From contig NZ_CP042433.1 in NCBI RefSeq assembly GCF_007970805.1, forward strand, positions 4,402,001 through 4,466,000: 64,000 nt of DNA, written 5' to 3'. The translations under genes were made by a program, and so were the position numbers. The notes beneath the pieces are model-generated. The model worked only from the letters and a program-made list of their open reading frames with translations, was not told the origin of the DNA and did not search any database. The DNA comes from Flavisolibacter ginsenosidimutans. GTDB lineage: Bacteria > Bacteroidota > Bacteroidia > Chitinophagales > Chitinophagaceae. This document shows, piece after piece, positions 54,363 through 63,530 of this stretch. How positions within the stretch are numbered: the stretch's first letter is position 1; each line of letters opens with the position of its first letter.

Positions 54363-55614
54363 ATTTCTTTATCACCAACTCCTGCATGTTACCGTAATTC
54401 TCATAACTCGACGTTACCACTTTATCGCCCGGTTGCAGGCCGCTCAACACTTCATAATAGTCCGGATTTTGGCGGCCCAGTTGCACGTCCACTTTGTAAG
54501 CCGTGCTGCCGTCGGCGCTTAATTTATACACCCAATTGCCACCGGTTTGCTGAAAGAAGCCGCCTTTGTTCAGCAATAACGCTTGCGTCTCGTCGCTTAG
54601 TGCGAGGCGTATCTGCAAGGTTTGCCCGCGACGAATGCCATCGGGTACTTTCCCGTCAAACAACATGTCCACCTGGAAGCGGCCGTTGTTTACCTGGGTA
54701 TAAACTTTTGTGATCTTGAGTTTGTAATCCTGGTTCGCAACGGTCGTTTCGCCCGACAAGCCGATGAACACGCGGGAAATGTAATGCTCGTCCACGTCAA
54801 CGCGAACTTTGTAGCCGCTGATGATGTCAATTTGCCCAAGCCGTTCGCCTTTGTTTTTGCTTTGCCCAATCTCCGCATCCAGCGATGTTAGTTGTCCGTC
54901 AACCGGCGCACGAACAATCAGGTCACCTACTTTCTTGCGCATTACGTTCAGTGCATTTTGCGAGCCTTTGGCCGATTGTGCCGCTTGCGAAACCTGTTGT
55001 GCATTCGATGAAGCATCTTGCATTAAGATATCATCGGTAAGTTTCAAACGTGCAACCTGGTAATTAAACGTATTCTCTGCTTGCTTGAATTCTTGCAAGC
55101 CAATGGCTTTTTGTTCGTACAAATATTTATTGAGATCGTAAACACGCTTGGCTTCTTTGTACGCATTCTCCACGTCGGTTTTTTGATTAAGTTTTTGCGT
55201 GGTGTTTTGCTGCGCTGCGTTCTTGGCAATCTGCATTTGCGTGAGCAGATTATAAACCGCTGTTTGCTGGTTCACCAAACTCAATTCCAAATCGGTATTT
55301 GATAAACGAAGAATGGGCTGATTTTTTTTCACCATGGCACCGTCTTCCACAAGTTTTTCTTCCACACGGCCGCCTTCAACGGCATCCAAATAAATAGTGG
55401 TTTGGGGCAGTACCACTCCGTTCACGGGAATGAATTCCTGGAACAGGCCTTTCTTTACTTCGCTTACCGTAATGCGTTCTGACTCCACGTTCACCTTCGA
55501 TTTGCCGGAAGTAAAGTAAATGCTGCCGCCAACGAGAATCGCAAGGGCTGTGATGCCTGAAAGTGTAAGTGTCTTTTTTTTCGACCAGCCTTTTTTTTCA
55601 ATAACTCTGTCCAC
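54361..55614 (-). CDS. HlyD/MacA-type periplasmic adaptor
   Basis: A 417-residue membrane-fusion protein that links an inner-membrane exporter to TolC. I chose a GTG start at 55614, giving MDRVIEKKGWSKKK, a common N-terminus in this group; the ATG 15 codons upstream adds an unusual stretch that would overlap the candidate promoter. Transmembrane segment about 18-36; barrel-sandwich (VVLPQTTIYLDAVEGGRVEEK, VRAPVDGQLTSLDAEIGQ), a long alpha-hairpin coiled coil (about 95-210), then beta-barrel domain and a C-terminal segment (VLSGLQPGDKVVTSSYENYG). Parts of the same exporter lie downstream (ABC genes, TolC), separated by the S23-type gene. Confidence 0.93.
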   Translation of the reverse strand: MDRVIEKKGWSKKKTLTLSGITALAILVGGSIYFTSGKSKVNVESERITVSEVKKGLFQEFIPVNGVVLPQTTIYLDAVEGGRVEEKLVEDGAMVKKNQPILRLSNTDLELSLVNQQTAVYNLLTQMQIAKNAAQQNTTQKLNQKTDVENAYKEAKRVYDLNKYLYEQKAIGLQEFKQAENTFNYQVARLKLTDDILMQDASSNAQQVSQAAQSAKGSQNALNVMRKKVGDLIVRAPVDGQLTSLDAEIGQSKNKGERLGQIDIISGYKVRVDVDEHYISRVFIGLSGETTVANQDYKLKITKVYTQVNNGRFQVDMLFDGKVPDGIRRGQTLQIRLALSDETQALLLNKGGFFQQTGGNWVYKLSADGSTAYKVDVQLGRQNPDYYEVLSGLQPGDKVVTSSYENYGNMQELVIKK

Positions 55615-55644
55615 AGTGTTTTGTTTTAACCCTACACTTTGTAC

Positions 55645-55658
55645 GCAACGAAGTGCCA
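55645..55658 (-). promoter_or_regulatory. near sigma-54 promoter upstream of the HlyD gene
   Basis: Read on the minus strand: TGGCAC, four bases TTCG, then TTGC. The sigma-54 consensus is TGGCAC-N5-TTGC, so both boxes are perfect but the spacer is one base short. A start site about 12 bp downstream would lie ~19 nt before the GTG start at 55614. The divergent gene encodes a sigma-54 activator, which supports the reading; the short spacer weakens it. Confidence 0.5.
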
Positions 55659-55710
55659 AAAAAGCGAAGATTGGTTTTCAGCAATTTAGCAAAGCGCCAA
55701 TCTACGAAGG

Positions 55711-55726
55711 TGTTCGGATGCGAACA
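55711..55726. promoter_or_regulatory. dyad, possible enhancer site for the NtrC-type regulator
   Basis: Perfect dyad TGTTCG-N4-CGAACA, plus a further half-site-like TGTCCG at 55732-55737, 21 bp along. The dyad centre lies roughly 85 bp upstream of the predicted sigma-54 start site for the HlyD gene, a usual distance for an NtrC-family enhancer. No protein binding is shown. Confidence 0.5.
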
Positions 55727-55843
55727 AATACTGTCCGCTTTTGATACACAGGGTTTCGCTCATAAAAAAACCGGTCTTCATTTTCAAATTCTTATGTGAT
55801 GGCATGTTGTTAGATTCGCAGTTGTCCAATTTTGTAAAACAAT

Positions 55844-57199
55844 ATGTCGCTAAAGACTGCTTCTGTTCTTGTAATTGACGATGACGTGGACGTACTTACG
55901 GCCGTGCGCCTGCTTTTGAAGCCGGAGGTAAAAGAAATCGTAATTGAAAAAAATCCCGAAAACATCCGCAACCTTTTAAGCAAACGCGATTTTGACGTCA
56001 TTCTGCTCGACATGAATTTCAATGCCTCCATCAACACCGGCAACGAAGGCATCTTCTGGCTGAAAAAAATTAAGGAGTTTAAGTCGAAGGCATCGGTCAT
56101 TATGATTACAGCTTACGGCGACATTGACCTTGCCATTCGTTCGCTGAAAGAAGGCGCTTATGATTTTATTGTAAAGCCCTGGCACAACGAAAAACTAATC
56201 GCCACCATCAAAGAAGCCGTTCGGCAAAAGGAAGCCAAAAGCGCTGGCGGAGCGTCAAACACAGCTTCCGTTTTTGAAAAAGAATTGCTGGGCGAGTCGG
56301 AGGTGATGCAGGATATTTTTTACAAGATTCAAAAGATTGCACCCACCGATGCCAACATTTTAATCCTGGGCGAAAACGGTACGGGAAAGGAACTCATTGC
56401 AAAAGCAATTCACCAATTTTCGTTGCGGGTGACAAAGCCTTTCATTAAAGTGGATGTGGGTGCCTTAACCGAATCGCTGTTTGAAAGCGAATTGTTCGGG
56501 CACAAAAAAGGCGCTTTTACGGATGCACGCGAAGACCGCGCCGGACGCTTTGAAGCCGCCAACACCGGCACCTTGTTCCTGGATGAAATCGGGAACATTT
56601 CGCTGCACCAACAAGCAAAGCTTTTGAGTGTGTTGCAGAACAGGCAAATTGTTCGTCTTGGTACAAATGAACCGCTGCCGATTGACATTCGTCTCATTTG
56701 TGCAACGAACGTTCCGCTTGCGGAGTTGGCCAACGAAAATCGCTTTCGCAAAGATTTAATTTACCGCATCAATACGGTGGAGATTGTGGTGCCGCCGCTT
56801 CGCAAACGCGGAACTGATGTGCTATTGCTCGCCAATCATTTCATTAAAATGTACCGGTCTAAATACATGAAGCCGGAAATGGAACTGGATAAAAGCGCAA
56901 AAGAAAAGTTACAGTCTTATCATTTCCCCGGCAACGTTCGCGAATTGCAATATGCCATCGAACGTGCGGTAATCATGGCTGATGGAAATGTGTTGTCGGC
57001 AAAAGACATTTTGTTCTCGCCCATCGAATCGGCGCTGGTAGAAGTAGAAGAAGCGGCCCAATCGAACCTGAGTGCTGTTGAGAAAAACACCATCCTGAAA
57101 GTGATTGAAAAAAACAACGGCAACATTTCAAAAGCCGCAAAAGAACTGGGGATAACAAGAACGGCTTTGTACAGACGGCTAAGTAAATACGATATTTAA
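55844..57199 (+). CDS. sigma-54-dependent response regulator (NtrC family)
   Basis: A 451-residue activator: receiver domain with D56 in VILLDMNF and K111 in FIVKPW; AAA+ domain with Walker A GENGTGKE (176-183), the sigma-54-contact loop GAFTDA (223-228, a common variant of GAFTGA), Walker B LFLDEIGNI and arginine finger region FRKDLIYRINTVEIVVPPLRKR; Fis-type helix-turn-helix at the C-terminus (GNISKAAKELGITRTALYRRL). It diverges from the HlyD gene and precedes its likely partner kinase by 23 bp. It probably drives the efflux locus. Confidence 0.95.
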   Translation: MSLKTASVLVIDDDVDVLTAVRLLLKPEVKEIVIEKNPENIRNLLSKRDFDVILLDMNFNASINTGNEGIFWLKKIKEFKSKASVIMITAYGDIDLAIRSLKEGAYDFIVKPWHNEKLIATIKEAVRQKEAKSAGGASNTASVFEKELLGESEVMQDIFYKIQKIAPTDANILILGENGTGKELIAKAIHQFSLRVTKPFIKVDVGALTESLFESELFGHKKGAFTDAREDRAGRFEAANTGTLFLDEIGNISLHQQAKLLSVLQNRQIVRLGTNEPLPIDIRLICATNVPLAELANENRFRKDLIYRINTVEIVVPPLRKRGTDVLLLANHFIKMYRSKYMKPEMELDKSAKEKLQSYHFPGNVRELQYAIERAVIMADGNVLSAKDILFSPIESALVEVEEAAQSNLSAVEKNTILKVIEKNNGNISKAAKELGITRTALYRRLSKYDI

Positions 57200-57222
57200 G
57201 GGCCCATCGCCAAACAAAAACC

Positions 57223-58563
57223 ATGATTGCAAAAACTTCATACACCGCCATTTTGTTCCGGAGCATTTTGCTTTTTGTGACGCTGGCAGCAACTTCGTTT
57301 TTTTTGGTGAAGGCCTGGTACTTATGGGCGGCGCTCATTGCGCCTTTTCTTATTTACCAGATGATTGAATTTTTTCGGTTTCAGAAAAAGACGCACGAAG
57401 AAGTGAACCAGTTTTTAGAAGCCATTCATTACCGAGATTTCTCCCGGCAGTTTGATGTAAAGCATGCTTCCGCCGATATTCAACCCTTGCGGCAAGGCTT
57501 CAATGAAATCAACACCACCTTCAAAGTCATCAGCAAGGAAAAAGAAACGCAGTATCAATACCTGCAAAAAATATTGGAGTTGGTGGACACGGGCATTCTT
57601 TCTTACGAAGTGGAAAGCGGCGAAGTGATTTGGATGAACGAAACGCTCAAAAGACTGTTGGAACTTCCGTACCTGCGCACCATTCATTCCCTTCAAAAAC
57701 GAAACGAAGCTTTGTTTACCGAACTGCAGGCCATTCGTCCTTCCGAAACCCGCATCGTAACGGTTCACCTGGAGAAATCAACCTTTAAAGCGTTGTTGTC
57801 GGCATCGGCTTTTCAAATCAACGGCAAGGGTTCAAAGCTTATCGCCTTTCAAAATGTGAACGAAGCCTTGGACGAAACCGAATCAAAAGCCTGGCAAAAA
57901 TTGTTGAGCGTGATGACGCACGAAATCATGAATTCCGTGGCGCCCATTTCTTCGCTGGCCGAAACATTGAAGAATCGCTTGCAACTGGCAAGCACGCAAC
58001 TTGAAGACGATGCGGTGGAAGATCTGGAACTGGGCATTGACACCATCAAGCGAAGAAGCGAAGGCCTTTTAAAGTTTGCCGAAACTTATCGAAGCCTAAA
58101 CAAGATCACAACGCTTAACCTTAAAAAAATTTACGTTCGCGAACTCTTTGCGCACTTGCACCAACTGATGCAGCCAACGTTTGAACAAAAAGGCGTTGAA
58201 CTGGAAATCATTCTCAAAAATACCGATCTGCAAATGATGGCTGACCCAAGCTTGCTGGAGCAGGTTTTCATCAATCTTATTGTAAACGCACTCGAAGCCG
58301 TAAAAGAAGCGGCGCAACCCAAAATCATTCTTTCCGCCGGTCAGTTGCTTGATAAAAAAATCATTCTCAAAGTGGGCGACAACGGCAGCGGCATGGCCGA
58401 TGAAGTGGTAGACAAAATCTTCATCCCTTTTTTCAGCACAAAGAAAACCGGCAGCGGTATTGGCCTTAGCCTTTGCAAACAAATTGTAATGCTGCACAAA
58501 GGCACGATACAAGTGCAATCGAAGCAGGGGCAGGGAACGGTTTTCGTGATGCAGTTTTCATAA
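57223..58563 (+). CDS. NtrY-like sensor histidine kinase
   Basis: A 446-residue kinase. Two N-terminal transmembrane segments (about 10-30 and 33-50) with a very short outside loop; a linker resembling HAMP; PAS-like region (about 110-215: LELVDTGILSYEVESGEVIWMN); HisKA with H233 in MTHEIMNSVAPISSLAETL; HATPase_c with VFINLIVNALEAV, DNGSGM, and GSGIGLSLCKQI. The HEIMN...P form is typical of NtrY-like and NtrB-like kinases that partner NtrC-type regulators. Its close spacing after the regulator makes it the cognate kinase of the export locus. Confidence 0.93.
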   Translation: MIAKTSYTAILFRSILLFVTLAATSFFLVKAWYLWAALIAPFLIYQMIEFFRFQKKTHEEVNQFLEAIHYRDFSRQFDVKHASADIQPLRQGFNEINTTFKVISKEKETQYQYLQKILELVDTGILSYEVESGEVIWMNETLKRLLELPYLRTIHSLQKRNEALFTELQAIRPSETRIVTVHLEKSTFKALLSASAFQINGKGSKLIAFQNVNEALDETESKAWQKLLSVMTHEIMNSVAPISSLAETLKNRLQLASTQLEDDAVEDLELGIDTIKRRSEGLLKFAETYRSLNKITTLNLKKIYVRELFAHLHQLMQPTFEQKGVELEIILKNTDLQMMADPSLLEQVFINLIVNALEAVKEAAQPKIILSAGQLLDKKIILKVGDNGSGMADEVVDKIFIPFFSTKKTGSGIGLSLCKQIVMLHKGTIQVQSKQGQGTVFVMQFS

Positions 58564-58685
58564 AGAAGCGCATTAAAATTTGGGTTAGTTTTAGCCAACC
58601 GAATTTGCTTGTGCCAACAAGCCGCACCTTTTGATTGCTGCGCCATACCCATTGAAAGTTTTACGTCATCAATAAAACTACCTGT

Positions 58686-60044
58686 ATGAGCAGCATCCCG
58701 CAAGAATGGTTGCAACACGCACCCAAACCCCGCGAATTAAAGAAAGGCGAGAACTGGAACGTATTTCTTTCTTACCGTTCCGTTAACCGCACGTGGGTAT
58801 TAAATCTTTACGACATCCTGGTTGAATTGGACTACAAAGTTTTCATGGATCAATTTGTGTTGAAGCCCGGAGATGTATTGATTGATCTTTTGGAAGATGC
58901 TCTTGCCACAAGCCAGGCCGGCGTACTTATGTGGTCAAATGCCGCTGAAGATTCGGCATGGGTGCGCAAAGAATACAACACAATGGAACGCAAGGCAACC
59001 ACGAACAAGGACTTCAAATTCATCCCCATCAAACTGGATGCGAACGAGCTGCCGGAGTTTGCAATGAACCGCATCTTCATGGATTTTTCGTCGTATCCCG
59101 ACGGGCCGAACGGCGGCGAATTGTTGCGTCTTTTGCACGGCATTGTTGGGCAGCCTATGTCGCCGGAAACCGTTCGCTTTGCGGCCGAACAAGACGAAGC
59201 CGCCGATGAAGCAAATGAGGACATAAAATCAGCTTTGCGAAACGGTTATCCCGAAGACATCATCGCTCTTTCAGAGTCAGATGGCTTGCCTTGGCGAACT
59301 ACGCCGTCTCTTGGATGTAAGGCAGCGGAAAGCCTTATCAAACTCAAAAAAAATACAGAAGCTATTGCCATTCTGGAAAAGCTTGAGGTGCGTTTCCCCA
59401 AAGCGATACGGCCCAAACAACTTCACGCACTGGCCGTTGCCCGCCTTGGCGCCGACACGAGAGATCCAGCAGCCCTGAAACAAGCGCAGCGCATCCTGAG
59501 CAAACTATACGACACCGGCGGAGGCGATCCCGAAACGCTTGGTATTTATGCCCGTACCTGGATGGACCGTTATGCATTGTCGAATGACGTAAACGATTTG
59601 CAGCAATCAAGAGATTATTATGCCGAAGCGTTTAAACGAGCGCCTGATGATTATTACACCGGTGTGAACGCTGCCGCGAAAAGTATTTTCATGGGCACGC
59701 AAAAGGCTATGGACGAAGGCATGACTTACGCAAAGCAAGTGGAAGACCTGTTGCAGAAAAGAGCCGAAGCAAGGGCGAACGGTGAAACGAAGGTGAAGGA
59801 AGATTATTGGGAATGGGCTACGGCCGGCGAAGTGTTGCTGATGCAAAAGAAATACGCCGAAGCCGGCGAAACGTACAAAGAAGCAATCAAACTGGCCCGC
59901 ACCGAAACAGGTTCGCATGAATCAACCTGGAAACAAGCCTGCCGCCTGATGGAAAAATTAAAGCCTTCCGACGAAGAAAAAACACAAGTGCTTTCTGCCT
60001 TTACACATCTGAAGGATTACGACAAGTTCAGCGAAGGAAGCTGA
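58686..60044 (+). CDS. TIR-domain protein with C-terminal TPR/TRAFs-binding-like region
   Basis: A 452-residue protein. The N-terminal TIR domain (about 23-150) starts WNVFLSYRSVNRTWVLNLYDILVELDYKVFMDQ, with the usual DxxxxPGD loop (VLKPGDVLIDLLEDAL) and VLMWSNAAEDSAWVRKEYNTM, in which W92 and the candidate catalytic Glu E96 match TIR NADases (SxWxxxE). The rest (about 180-450) is helical and repeat-like (AAESLIKLKKNTEAIAILEKLEVRF, QAQRILSKLY, ARTWMDRYALSND), resembling TRAFs-binding/DUF4071 plus TPR. Possible jobs are NAD+ hydrolysis in antiviral defence or stress signalling; neither is shown. It has no obvious sensor partner next to it. Confidence 0.85.
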   Translation: MSSIPQEWLQHAPKPRELKKGENWNVFLSYRSVNRTWVLNLYDILVELDYKVFMDQFVLKPGDVLIDLLEDALATSQAGVLMWSNAAEDSAWVRKEYNTMERKATTNKDFKFIPIKLDANELPEFAMNRIFMDFSSYPDGPNGGELLRLLHGIVGQPMSPETVRFAAEQDEAADEANEDIKSALRNGYPEDIIALSESDGLPWRTTPSLGCKAAESLIKLKKNTEAIAILEKLEVRFPKAIRPKQLHALAVARLGADTRDPAALKQAQRILSKLYDTGGGDPETLGIYARTWMDRYALSNDVNDLQQSRDYYAEAFKRAPDDYYTGVNAAAKSIFMGTQKAMDEGMTYAKQVEDLLQKRAEARANGETKVKEDYWEWATAGEVLLMQKKYAEAGETYKEAIKLARTETGSHESTWKQACRLMEKLKPSDEEKTQVLSAFTHLKDYDKFSEGS

Positions 60045-60130
60045 GAGTCTTTCGTATCGTTAGCTTATTGTTGCCATTAGCTGTAAATTTTATTGCGCCT
60101 GCTTTTGCATTGCCCATTGCTTGTTGCCAA

Positions 60131-60160
60131 TTGTCCTTTCTCGTTCGTAGCCTACATTTA
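60131..60160 (+). promoter_or_regulatory. candidate promoter of the ABC exporter gene
   Basis: TTG at 60131-60133, a 19-base gap, then TACATTTA at 60153-60160 (one base off TAnnTTTG), which is the Bacteroidota -33/-7 arrangement. The ATG is at 60165, so the transcript start would be at or within the start codon, as for the LytS gene at 3716. Confidence 0.45.
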
Positions 60161-60164
60161 GCCA

Positions 60165-61970
60165 ATGGCAGATGTGACGATAAAAGATCGGTTTTCGGCA
60201 TTGGGTAATTTACCGGCCTTTTTCAAATTGGTGTGGCAAACCAATCCTTCGCTTACGGTTCTCAACGCCGTGCTGCGCATTTTTCGGTCGGCCATTCCCG
60301 TTGCGGTTTTGTACGTGGGTAAATTGATTGTTGATTACGTTGTGCAAATCAGTCACGGCGCAGGCGTTGATCACAAATACTTGTGGGAGTTGGTGGCCGC
60401 TGAAGCCGGCCTCGCCATTCTTTCCGATGCTTTGGGAAGAGCAACTACACTCATAGACAGTTTGCTCGGCGATTTGTTTTCCAACTATACCTCCGTAAAA
60501 ATTATGGAACACGCTGCCATGCTGGATTTGGAGCAGTTTGAAGACACAACCTTTTACGACAAATTAGAAAGGGCAAGGCAACAAACCATTGGCCGCACCA
60601 TCCTGCTTTCGCAGGTGCTCAGTCAGGTGCAGGACTTAATAACGATGGGTTTTTTAACGGCAGGATTAGCGGTATTTAATCCCTGGCTTTTGCTCCTGCT
60701 TTTTGTGGCCGTTCTTCCATCTTTTATTGGCGAGAGTTATTTCAATGACAAGAATTATTCGTTAAGCCGCCGGCAAACGCCGCAGCGCCGCGAACTTGAT
60801 TACATCCGCTACATTGGCGCCAGCGATGAAACGGCCAAAGAAGTAAAGATTTTTAGTCTCTCTGGTTTTTTAATTGATCGCTTTCGGCAGTTGTCGGATA
60901 AATTTTACACCGACAACAAACAGCTTGCGATCAGGCGTTCGTTGTGGGGAACACTTTTTTCTTTGCTCGGCACAATGGGTTATTACGGCGCCTATGCGTA
61001 CATCATTTCCAAAACCATTCAGGGCGTCATCTCCATCGGCAGTCTTACCTTTTTAGCCGGATCTTTTCGCCAGTTGCGCGGCTTGCTCGACGGTGTTCTT
61101 TCGCGTTTCACGGCTGTCTCGCAAGGCGCTATTTACCTTAAAGATTTCTTTGATTTTTTTGAGATTAAACCGCAAATAAAACCGGCGCCAAACGCAAGGC
61201 CTTTTCCCAAAAAAATTGAAGAAGGCTTCCGGTTTGAGAACGTTGGTTTCAAATATGCACATTCGGATAAATGGGCCAACCGGCATTTAAATTTTACACT
61301 AAAGGCGGGTGAAAAATTGGCCTTGGTGGGAGAGAACGGTGCAGGCAAAACAACGCTGGTGAAATTGTTAGCGCGGCTTTACGATCCAACCGAAGGAAGA
61401 ATTTTACTTGACGGCTACGACCTGCGCGAATACGATCTGCGCGACGTGCGAAAGGCCGTGGGCATCATCTTTCAGGATTACATCCGTTATCAAATGACCG
61501 TTGCACAAAATATCGCCGTGGGCAATATTGACGAAAAGGAAAACCGCGAACGCATTGAAGATGCGTCGAAAAAAAGTCTTGCCGATTTATTGGTGCAACG
61601 GCTGGAAGGAAAATATGACCAGGCTTTGGGCAAGCGTTTCAATCAGGGTGTAGAACTTTCGGGCGGCGAATGGCAGAAAATTGCGCTGGCAAGAGCCTAC
61701 ATGAAAGACACGCAATTGTTGATTTTGGACGAGCCGACATCAGCACTTGACGCAAGAGCCGAGTACGAAGTTTTTCAACGTTTTGCCGACCTCACCAAAG
61801 GCAAAACCGCCGTGCTCATTTCGCACCGCTTTTCTACCGTACGCATGGCCGACCGCATTCTGGTTTTAGACAAAGGCGAGCTGCTGGAAGAAGGCAGTCA
61901 CCGCGAACTAATCAACAAAGCCGGACGTTATGCCGAACTGTTTCAACTGCAGGCAAGAGGGTATCAATAA
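60165..61970 (+). CDS. ABC transporter, fused permease and ATPase
   Basis: A 601-residue half-transporter with N-terminal transmembrane domain of five to six helices (about 30-320) and C-terminal ATPase: Walker A VGENGAGKTTLV, Q-loop IIFQDYIRYQ, signature LSGGEWQKIALARAY, Walker B LLILDEPTSALDAR and H-loop ISHRFSTVRMAD. It resembles lipid or peptide exporters of the MsbA-like group. It works as a homodimer in this family. No partner gene is adjacent. Confidence 0.93.
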   Translation: MADVTIKDRFSALGNLPAFFKLVWQTNPSLTVLNAVLRIFRSAIPVAVLYVGKLIVDYVVQISHGAGVDHKYLWELVAAEAGLAILSDALGRATTLIDSLLGDLFSNYTSVKIMEHAAMLDLEQFEDTTFYDKLERARQQTIGRTILLSQVLSQVQDLITMGFLTAGLAVFNPWLLLLLFVAVLPSFIGESYFNDKNYSLSRRQTPQRRELDYIRYIGASDETAKEVKIFSLSGFLIDRFRQLSDKFYTDNKQLAIRRSLWGTLFSLLGTMGYYGAYAYIISKTIQGVISIGSLTFLAGSFRQLRGLLDGVLSRFTAVSQGAIYLKDFFDFFEIKPQIKPAPNARPFPKKIEEGFRFENVGFKYAHSDKWANRHLNFTLKAGEKLALVGENGAGKTTLVKLLARLYDPTEGRILLDGYDLREYDLRDVRKAVGIIFQDYIRYQMTVAQNIAVGNIDEKENRERIEDASKKSLADLLVQRLEGKYDQALGKRFNQGVELSGGEWQKIALARAYMKDTQLLILDEPTSALDARAEYEVFQRFADLTKGKTAVLISHRFSTVRMADRILVLDKGELLEEGSHRELINKAGRYAELFQLQARGYQ

Positions 61971-62111
61971 TTACGGATGAGGTGAAGGAATTAGCGTACA
62001 AAATTTTCAAATTGAGAATTGTTTCTCTATCTTTCAGAAAGCACTTTTCCTCACTCCCCAACCACACATTCGTTTACCCTCGTACCCTTAAAATGAAAAC
62101 GGAAGCGACTT

Positions 62112-62297
62112 ATGGCAAAGGTCAGAATTGTATTTCCGTCGCTGTTTAAGCTCTGGGATTTTAAGTTGAGTTTCCGCGAAAGTGTGGTAAAAACGATATG
62201 CACAAAACGCACCCTGATTTGTTGTTGTTCTGAGTCGGAAATTGAACTGGCCATTCACGCTTACGAAGCAAAAGTAGAAGCTGCTACCGAGCGGTAA
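62112..62297 (+). CDS. small conserved-looking protein
   Basis: A 61-residue protein not assigned to a named family. It starts MAKVRIVFPSLFKLWDFKL and has a compact pattern of short strands, then KRTLICCCSESEIELAIHAYEAKV, ending in a helix. Similar small proteins of this size and pattern with CxxxEIELA occur in relatives as far as I remember, but I cannot check. An overlapping minus-strand frame (62051-62254) is judged a shadow. It has no operon partner; 28 bp separate it from the convergent reductase gene. Confidence 0.5.
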   Translation: MAKVRIVFPSLFKLWDFKLSFRESVVKTICTKRTLICCCSESEIELAIHAYEAKVEAATER

Positions 62298-62324
62298 ACA
62301 ACAAGCTGAACTTCTCTCCCTACA

Positions 62325-63374
62325 TTAAATTTCTATTTCGATATCTCCGCCTACCGGGTGTCCGACACAGGTGAGCACCAAACCTTTTCTCAATTCTTCT
62401 TCCGTTAATACTTCGTTGTACGAATGCCAGACGTTTCCGCGTAAGCATCTTGCCGCACAGTTACCGCATTGGCCGCTCTCGCAACTGTAAGGCAGTACAA
62501 TGCCTTCGCCTTTTGCTGCTTTTAAAATTGAATCGGGATAGCGAACCAGAACGGTGTAAAGCTTGTTTCTCGTTTTGATAACAACGGTGTGATCGTTCTT
62601 GTCCGGTGGCGCTGCGTCTCTTTTGGTTGTAGTCGTTAAATAAAAATTTTCTCTTTTTATGTGAGCCGGTTTCATGCCCGCTTCTTCTAACGTATAAACG
62701 CACAAACGCATGTAGTTTTCGGGACCGCAAGTGTAAAAAAGCGTTTTGTCTTTTTCCGTTGCGGTATAACGTTCGAGCAAAGAAAGAATCAAACTGCGGT
62801 GCAGCCTTGCTTTGGAAAGATCAACCGCGTTGCTGAAAAGTAATTCCAGGTGAAAGCGTTCCGCAAATTCTCCTGACAGTATTTGTAAGGATTTAAGAAA
62901 GATAGTTTTCTCCACTGATGCATTACTGTAAACTAAAACAACCGATAAATGCGGCTGTGTGTAAAGAATTGTTTTGAGCAAGGAATAAGCCGGTGTAATG
63001 CCGCTGCCGGCCGCGAAAAAGAAAATTTGTTGATAGCGATGTACGTCATCCGGCAAAACAAAAAAGCCGCCTGCGCCTGTAGTTAAAAGTTCATCACCAG
63101 GCTTTGCGCGGTCAATCAGTATCCGCGAGAACGCACCGTTCTCTACCCTCTTCACGCCAATGGAAAGGAGTTCGCTCAATGCTGGTGCAGACGTGATGGA
63201 ATAAGAGCGTCGCAATTCTTCACCGCCTTCAAAGTGCACAAGCGTCAGGTATTGTCCGGCTTTGTAGGAAATGCCGTGGCCTTCTTCAAACACAATGGTT
63301 TTGAAATCCTTCACTTCCTCTCTGATCTCTTTTACGCGAAGTGTTTTGTAAAGTTCGTTTGGTGTTGCCGTCAT
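62325..63374 (-). CDS. ferredoxin reductase with plant-type 2Fe-2S domain (PaaE-like)
   Basis: A 349-residue oxidoreductase of three modules. FAD domain with GQYLTLVHFEGGEELRRSYSIT (R-x-Y-S at 56-59); NAD(P)-binding domain with FAAGSGITPAYSLLK; then a plant-type ferredoxin domain with the exact cysteine spacing C298-x4-C303-x2-C306-x29-C336. The order FNR-then-ferredoxin is that of PaaE and related electron-transfer partners of oxygenases. No paa or oxygenase gene is next to it, so the partner is unknown; it may serve a fatty-acid or other desaturase or oxygenase. Confidence 0.93.
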   Translation of the reverse strand: MTATPNELYKTLRVKEIREEVKDFKTIVFEEGHGISYKAGQYLTLVHFEGGEELRRSYSITSAPALSELLSIGVKRVENGAFSRILIDRAKPGDELLTTGAGGFFVLPDDVHRYQQIFFFAAGSGITPAYSLLKTILYTQPHLSVVLVYSNASVEKTIFLKSLQILSGEFAERFHLELLFSNAVDLSKARLHRSLILSLLERYTATEKDKTLFYTCGPENYMRLCVYTLEEAGMKPAHIKRENFYLTTTTKRDAAPPDKNDHTVVIKTRNKLYTVLVRYPDSILKAAKGEGIVLPYSCESGQCGNCAARCLRGNVWHSYNEVLTEEELRKGLVLTCVGHPVGGDIEIEI

Positions 63375-63530
63375 AAAATTTGTATCGTCTCTTCACTTGC
63401 TTCTGCAAGTTGGATAAATTTAAGAAGGCTTTTCTCTGCGTCGTGTGCAATCCTCTTTGCACAAAAACTTTACACCGCTTCATTTCGCTATCGCTTGGAT
63501 TTGCTACATTAAGATTTTAAAACGTTGCAA

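Noticed and set aside
62051..62254. minus-strand 67-residue frame opposite the small protein at 62112
   Set aside because: Lacks protein-like pattern; the plus-strand frame has a compact strand-helix pattern.
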